Below the pieces are notes generated by a model. That model did not search any database, was not told the origin of the DNA, and saw nothing but the letters and a program-made list of their open reading frames with translations. Below are positions 58,690-64,000 of a stretch of DNA of 64,000 nucleotides, one piece after another; position 1 is the first letter of the stretch, and each line of letters begins with the position of its first letter. Position numbers and translations under genes: made by a program. Origin of the DNA: Hofstenia miamia (Eukaryota; Xenacoelomorpha; Acoela); NCBI GenBank assembly GCA_004352715.1, contig SCFE01000019.1:194519-258518 (forward strand), given 5' to 3'.

Positions 58690-60480
58690 AATTTACAATA
58701 AACTACATTGGCTTCTAGTGTACATTAATACTATAAATATGCATACTCACTTAAAATATTTTTAGGATATTAGATTTTTGACAATCGTCACAATTGTATT
58801 CATAAACTACAGATGAAATTAAGTCTAATTCAAGAGTGTAGAGTGTCCTTGTTTTTATAGTATCAGATGTTCTTTAGATCTTTGTTAAGCATTTTAAGTT
58901 TTGATTTTAGCGTTCTTTCACCTGTTTTAATGTATGGCAATTTCCAATAGATTTTTTCACGATCTTCGTTTTCATTTCTAATAATCTTGTTAAATGTTTG
59001 ATTAGAGAAGCATTCACTTACAATCTTTTTAATAAATTTGTAGGGGTATCCATTCTGCTTAAAATGCTCAAAATTAAATCTAGTGATTGTGTTATATTAC
59101 TATAGCTTGATGATAAATTTATATTTCGATCACAGAGGCATTTTATTGTGTTCTTTTTGTGTCGATCTTCACAATATGATGAAAAATGAATGTATAGACC
59201 AGTATTTGTTTTCTTCAAAAATACTTTTGTTTCGAATTTATTGTTCATGTTTGTCACAGTTACATCAAGAAAATTAAATTGGCTATTGTGTTCTTCTTCC
59301 ATCTTAAATTTGATTTCATCTAAATGCTTATTTAAATTTTCAAAAAAGATTTCAGTATTGATTTTGTTAGTAAAAATAGCAAATATGTCATCCACATACC
59401 GAAATTATGATATAAATTCGTCATATTTAAATGGTGACTCGATGATGTCCATCGCAAAAGCAGCCATTGTTGGTCTAAGTGGTGATCCCATTGCCACACC
59501 ATCAATTTGTTTAAATATTTTTGAATTGAATAGAAAGGATGTATTCAAACATGCTAAATGGAGCAAATCTTTTAATTTTTCCAGAGAAATATCCAGTATA
59601 TCTGCAGGAATAATGGCAAGAATATGATTGATTGTTTTTTCTACTGAAATCTTCGTAAAAAGTGAGTTAACATCAAAACTTACGAGGTATTTAGCACATT
59701 TATTTCCTTCATGTACTGATTTTAATTTATTAACTAGAAAAGCATTCGGAGAGAGCCACGCAGCTTGTGCCTTCGGATCAGCACCAAAACTTAATGGATT
59801 GCTCCTTGGGTGGAGATGCACCTCTGGTGAAAATTTGAGGTCAATCCATCCATTGCTTTTCCGTAAATTTGCTAATAGACAGGCAAACAAACAAACCAAC
59901 GCTACCAAAAACATAACCTCCTTGGCGGAGGTAATGAAGTGAAATGAATCCTTTCAATTATACTTATTCGGGATGTATGGTTTCAATAATTCATCTAAAT
60001 ATTTGCTTAAATTATATGTTGGTGAATTAATTATTGAAAGGACTGGTCCAAATGGAGGATCATTCTTTGACTTGTGAACTTTTGCCAAACCATATAATCT
60101 TGCTGGAGTGGCAACAACACTTCTTATATTATTATACATCTTTTCTGAAATTCCATCATTGTATTTCATTTTTCTTACTTTTGAATTGAAAGAATTTTCG
60201 TTGCTATAAAATAATTTTTCTTTAAATTTCTATGTGGAATGCATAAATTCTTGAAATTTGGTTTTGTCAGACAATATCATGTTCATTTTTTCTATGTAAT
60301 CACCTTTATTTACAACTATAATACCATTTCCTTTATCAAATGTACATTTATAAATATCAGGATTTTTGCTAGGTATTTTAAAATACGAATAACTTCATTA
60401 GCTTTTCTTGGAATTCTCTTTTTATTGGTATATGAATTTAAAATACTTATTATTTTTGTCTTCATATTTGTTCATATATT
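58690..60480 (-). pseudogene. Penelope-like reverse transcriptase, few breaks
   Basis: The RT would prime on nicked DNA and copy the element RNA. In order on the minus strand: CTFDKGNGIIVVNKGDYI, then RSVVATPARLYGLAKVHK, INSPTYNLSKYLDELLKP, then after an inserted repeat YLVSFDVNSLFTKISVE, IFKQIDGVAMGSPLRP, then FRYVDDIFAIFTNKI with the catalytic YVDD intact, FKMEEEHNSQFNFLDVTV and NTGLYIHFSSYCEDRHKK. After a frameshift near 59030 come FIKKIVSECFSNQTFNK and YIKTGERTLKSKLKML. The sequence ends shortly after VVYEYNCDDCQKS, the start of the GIY-YIG domain. From about 60330 to 59018 the protein stays in one frame with only about three in-frame stops (near 60230, 59954 and 59402), so it is a fairly young relic. 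Confidence 0.9.
59736..59946 (-). repeat. SINE-like conserved repeat inserted in the Penelope-like RT frame
   Basis: On the minus strand the insert begins near CATTACCTCCGCCAAGGAGG, continues TTATGTTTTTGGTAGCG and TTGGTTTGTTTGTTTGCC, and ends CTCTCCGAATGCTTTTCTAG. ACCTCC and GGAGGT form a short hairpin. I recognise these blocks from memory as a repeat motif spread through many marine invertebrate genomes, possibly the conserved domain of a SINE group, but I cannot confirm the name. It separates the LLKP...KDSFHFI segment of the RT from YLVSFDVNSLFT. The surrounding frame reads straight through it. Confidence 0.7.
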
Positions 60481-60788
60481 CTCCTTCATTTTCAATTATT
60501 TTCTTTACTAATTAAGGAAGAAAACATTTTTTCTGTGTTAGCTTTCACTTCCATATCATCAAAATTGTTCTGACAATGATTTTTAAAATCGAAAACGTTT
60601 AACGTGTGCTGTGTTCATATATATATATATATCAGAGGCGTAGCTAGAATATTTTTCACATGACGCAAATCAGATTGCTAATTTTGACTCATTAATTGTA
60701 TTCAATAACTAGATGACGTGAAATGTCAAAGCAAATAGCACTAATATAAAAATCAAAAAATAGATTCGACGAGTTTTATTTTCAAAAA

Positions 60789-62737
60789 TTATTTTACGCA
60801 TGCATCAATATCAATGTTTGCGGCAACTTCACGCTCAATATTCATGATTGCAAGATTGTTCAGACGATCTTTAGTCATTGTACTGCGCAAAAAAGTCTTA
60901 ATAAGGTTTATTCTACTAAAGCTTCGTTCAGCATTAGCATTACTGCATGGGAGAATCAAGAATGTTTCTAATATAATCTGAATATTTGGCATGCATGATA
61001 AAACCTTATTTACATAAAGGAATGAGTGAATTATAGACTCAATTGTTGTTAGATTATTAGTTGAAAATTCGGACTTAAATGCCTTGTAAATTTCCCATTC
61101 CGAGTTTGCAGAACATATGTCAATATCCTCCTTATAGAAATTGCAAAGTAAGGCAAACATCTCATTATTAAAATTAGTGAGACAGTCAAAATTTGAAGCA
61201 ATTTTCAGGAAATCATCGAATCTTTCACCCAGTTGAACAATAATTGTATCTAGGCTCTCAATACACATATTCTTAGTTTCCACTAAATTTTGAGAGTCTC
61301 TAATTCCAGAGCAGTAACCTTCAAATTCAGGCAATTTTTCTTGTAATGCATGTGAGNAATAGACTCAATTGTTGTAAGATTATTAGTTGAAAATTCGGAC
61401 TTAAATGCCTTGTAAATTTCCCATTCCGAGTTTGCAGAACATATGTCAATATCCTCCTTATAGAAATTGCAAAGTAAGGCAAACATCTCATTATTAAAAT
61501 TAGTGAGACAGTCAAAATTTGAAGCAATTTTCAGGAAATCATCGAATCTTTCACCCAGTTAAGCAATAATTGTATCTAGGCTCTCAATACACATATTCTT
61601 AGTTTCCACTAAATTTTGAGAGTCTCTGATTCCAGAGCAGTAACCTTCAAATTCAGGCAATTTTTCATGTAATGCATGTGAGGTGTTCACAATGTCATCA
61701 AAAACATTTTCAAAATTGTGTCGCATTTCCTCAAAAGTTTCTTTCAGAAAATGAATTTTCTCCTTAACAAAAGAATATTGAGCATTTTTAACTTGTAAAA
61801 TCTTACTTAAAACATTCATTTTTTTAAAAACAAGACTCAAGAAATGCAGCAGGCAGATGTTTTCAAATTTGTAAATTTTTTGTAGAAAGCCTGCAGCAAT
61901 AACATTTCCACTCATTTCCCCCCGTATTTGAATTGATCCTGCACTTAGTTTTCACATAATCAATTGAAGCAGCAATGTGAGCTTTTGACTGCTCATGGGT
62001 TGCTATGCGACTTGGATTATCAAATTTTACAGAACCTCTATTTGGATTTGAAAAAGAATCATCAAAAGATTTAGATTTTTGGGGAAACAAAAAACAATAC
62101 ATGCAGTACAACTTTGCGCTTTTCTTTATGACAAACACAGCCATTGTCTATGAGAGCCATTACTTGTGAAATACCACTCACGCTTAAATGTACGACGTTG
62201 TACAGAAAATTTGTAGTTTGGATCATTTAAACCTGGCTGGCATGTGGGTTTATTAATATTTTGTTGAATAAAGACTGCAGTTTTAGATATTGCTAAAGTT
62301 GTAAAGTCGCCTACATCCAACACATCTTGGTCACAGCTGTCCATTTATATTCATAAAACTAAAAATGCAGTTAATTTAGTACAATTGCACACGGGATCAA
62401 ATTAATTATTTTTTGCTCCGTGCAAATTTTTACTAGCCCTAGCTATACTTTATATAATGCAATAAAGTATTTTTGAAAAATTNAAAAAACAATATATGCA
62501 GTACAACTTTGCGCTTTTCTTTGACAAACACAGCCATTGTCTATGAGAGCCATTACTTGTGAAATACCACTCACGCTTAAATGTACGACGTTTTACAGAA
62601 AATTTGTAGTTTGGATCATTTAAACCTGGCTGGCATGTGGGTTTATTAATATTTTGTTGAATAAAGACTGCAGTTTTAGATATTGCTAAAGTTGTAAAGT
62701 CGCCTACATCCAACACATCTTGGTCACAGCTGTCCAT
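60789..62737 (-). pseudogene. hAT transposase, central catalytic region missing
   Basis: The N-terminus (MDSCDQDVLDVGDFTTLA, from 62737 and again from 62344) leads into a TTF-type zinc finger: RTFKREWYFTSNGSHRQW, KKSAKLYCMYCFLFPQKSK, then NPSRIATHEQSKAHIAAS. The next piece (61863-61915 region, LQKIYKFENICLLHFLSL) already belongs to the C-terminal half, so the several hundred residues holding most of the DDE core are absent. The C-terminal hAT dimerisation domain is intact: ILETFLILPCSNANAERSFS, then RSTMTKDRLNNLAIMNIE, ending IDACVK-stop at 60789. Family resemblance is to the ZMYM/DUF4371 type of hAT. Duplicated parts arise from the assembly joins. It is non-autonomous as it stands. Confidence 0.85.
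61032..61682. repeat. N-joined tandem duplication, 326-bp period (probable assembly artefact)
   Basis: 61032-61356 and 61358-61682 are nearly identical, with a single N at 61357 and a few base differences (for example TTGTTGTTAG versus TTGTTGTAAG). This looks like two haplotypes laid end to end. Confidence 0.8.
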
Positions 62738-62877
62738 TTATATTCATAAAACTAAAAATGCAGTTAATTTAGTACAATTGCACACGGGATCAAATTAATT
62801 ATTTTTTGCTCCGTGCAAATTTTTACTAGACCCTAGCTATGCTTTATATAATGCAATAAAGTATTTTTGAAAAATTT
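62089..62877. repeat. N-joined tandem duplication, about 395-bp period (probable assembly artefact)
   Basis: 62089-62482 and 62484-62877 are nearly identical around a single N at 62483. Differences include a 2-bp indel, several substitutions and a 1-bp indel near 62826. The transposase N-terminus is therefore present twice. Confidence 0.8.
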
Positions 62878-63960
62878 ATGCAAGAATCGAAATTCGTAGA
62901 AAGCATTACATTGTTCAGTTTACATATTTTATAAAATTACTAATCTCAACTCAGTTCAAATTAAATATGAAAGATTTTAGGTACATGAACTAAATAGATA
63001 TATTATAATCACTACATGTCTCACCTAATCCTAATCAGCCATTATTAAGCCTACCTAACAAACTAAGTTTCTCGTTGGCTGTAAGCATTAGCAAGCTAAT
63101 GCCCATGTTCCATAGTTTTTGTCTAGCATTGATGAGCCTCCTTTGCAATAGTAGGCTCATGAATGCGCTCAACCAGGGCAGCGTGTTGTGCGCATGACAC
63201 ACTATGAGCTTGTCTGGTTTACTGCTACTAACTGATTCTGCCATTAAAATAGTTAAAAATATACCCACTCCCAACTAAATTAAATAGATTGAACTGCTTG
63301 TAGCAAAACAAAGTGTTACAATGATGTTGATTTATAAATTCATAAATGTTATTCATCGTTAATTGTACGCCCCTTACAGTTAACCGTAATCACGTAGTTT
63401 GCAATGATATATTTCATTACATATGTGGCGCAGGTTCGAGAGAAACGCGTCACCTCATTTTCAATGATTGCATATTTGAGAGTAAATCGAATAATATAAT
63501 AAAAAATTTCACACGCGTGGCGCAGGTTTGATAGAACACGTCATCACAGTTTTCTATGATAGGTTCCATGCATTCAGGATTGTATATAAATCTATTTTAT
63601 AAATATATTTTTTTGAAAAAATAAATATATTTTATTTCAAAACTTGAAAAATAAATTCAGCAATTCAAAAAGATTTTTAAATAATATATTTTTTGGTTTA
63701 TAAATATTACGAACATATATTTTCAATGAACCTGCATTGCACTTATATACAGTTTACGGGTTTATTTTGTTCTAAATAATCCCATATTTTCCTGTCTGTT
63801 GTAAAGTAAATAATAAAATTGTATTTGAACTAGATTTGCAAGTAATTTCCAAATTATAATCTTTATTTCGTCTGAAGATGCAAATAATAAAAAACATGGG
63901 AGAATGACAATTTGTGTTTGTCCTAATTGGTTGTGAGATGACGCACATTGCGTCACCTGC
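62878..63960. promoter_or_regulatory. hAT 5' region with subterminal repeats
   Basis: This is upstream of the transposase start on the minus strand. The motif GTGGCGCAGGTT occurs at about 63425 and again at 63520, each followed by GA(G/T)AGAA and CGTCA. Similar GACGCAGGTGACGC sequence lies next to the right terminus. Such subterminal motifs are typical binding sites for hAT transposases. The frame at 63035-63274 has no recognisable motif. Confidence 0.45.
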
Positions 63961-64000
63961 GTCACATCAGCTACGCCTCTGATATATATATATATATATA

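Larger units (their letters stand above)
58626..60619 (-). mobile_element. Penelope-like element bounded by 59-bp inverted repeats
   Basis: The ends 58626-58684 and 60561-60619 are inverted copies (TATGAACACAGCACACGTTA... and its reverse) differing by one indel and one or two substitutions. Between them lies a Penelope-type RT on the minus strand. Terminal repeats in inverted orientation are known for Penelope-like elements. The GIY-YIG endonuclease is nearly all missing. The 5' end touches a TA microsatellite (60616-60632), and a hAT element starts right after it. Confidence 0.85.
60633..63981 (-). mobile_element. hAT DNA transposon with clear ends, inserted in (TA)n
   Basis: The ends are inverted repeats: left CAGAGGCGTAGCTAGAATAT, right (reverse) CAGAGGCGTAGCTGATGTG. 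TA repeats flank both ends (60616-60632 and 63982-64000), so the expected 8-bp target duplication would be TATATATA-like and cannot be distinguished from the microsatellite. The apparent length of 3349 bp includes two N-joined duplications of about 326 and 394 bp, so the true element is probably about 2.6 kb. It encodes a decayed transposase on the minus strand. Confidence 0.88.

Noticed and set aside
59083-59942. Plus-strand frames over the Penelope-like RT
   Set aside because: Shadows of the well-supported minus-strand RT.
1-64000. CRISPR arrays, operons, bacterial promoters or phage genes
   Set aside because: No regular spaced repeats or prokaryotic gene organisation. The content is eukaryotic transposons and microsatellites.

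Overview
The window is AT-rich, intron-style eukaryotic DNA, most likely from an invertebrate metazoan. I cannot name the species. The evidence is the mix of elements: Tc1/mariner, hAT, CR1-like and R2-like non-LTR retrotransposons, Penelope-like elements, a probable LTR relic and MITEs, all in a background full of (TA)n and (AAT)n microsatellites. No convincing conserved host gene, rRNA, tRNA or CRISPR is visible. Nearly all recognisable coding sequence is decayed transposon protein.

Layout. 1-5 kb: an APE-endonuclease fragment running into a 1000-N gap, a complete but broken Tc1-like transposon (2413-3797), and the C-terminal end of a non-LTR reverse transcriptase (RT) on the minus strand (4601-4909). 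5-16 kb: an AT-rich desert with one probable LTR-retrotransposon relic (12728-13860). 16-19 kb: a minus-strand CR1-like element with an assembly-made duplication inside it. 19.5-21 kb: a diverged repeat copy, a long open frame of doubtful meaning, and the only plausible host gene, an 85-residue predicted secreted protein with a TATA box and a polyA signal (20458-20993). 22.5 kb: a MITE with long compound inverted repeats.

25-42 kb: at least six copies of one CR1-like retrotransposon family whose 3' ends carry (ATT)n tails, on both strands. One copy (33835-37660) keeps ORF1, the ORF2 start and RT. Another is split by a hAT element. A 254-bp MITE lies in (TA)n at 30498. 39.7-44 kb: two Tc1/mariner relics of a different lineage. 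44-52 kb: a second AT-rich desert. 52.8-56.3 kb: the 3' end of a Penelope-like element, then two R2-like retrotransposon fragments converging tail to tail. 57.6-64 kb: an RT fragment, a Penelope-like element bounded by 59-bp inverted repeats with a SINE-like insertion in its RT frame, and a hAT element with clear terminal repeats sitting in (TA)n.

Several single-N positions are flanked by near-identical duplicated sequence. They look like assembly or haplotype joins rather than biology, and they inflate some elements. The genes do not form a pathway. The story is repeated transposon insertion, often into TA-rich microsatellites, followed by decay.
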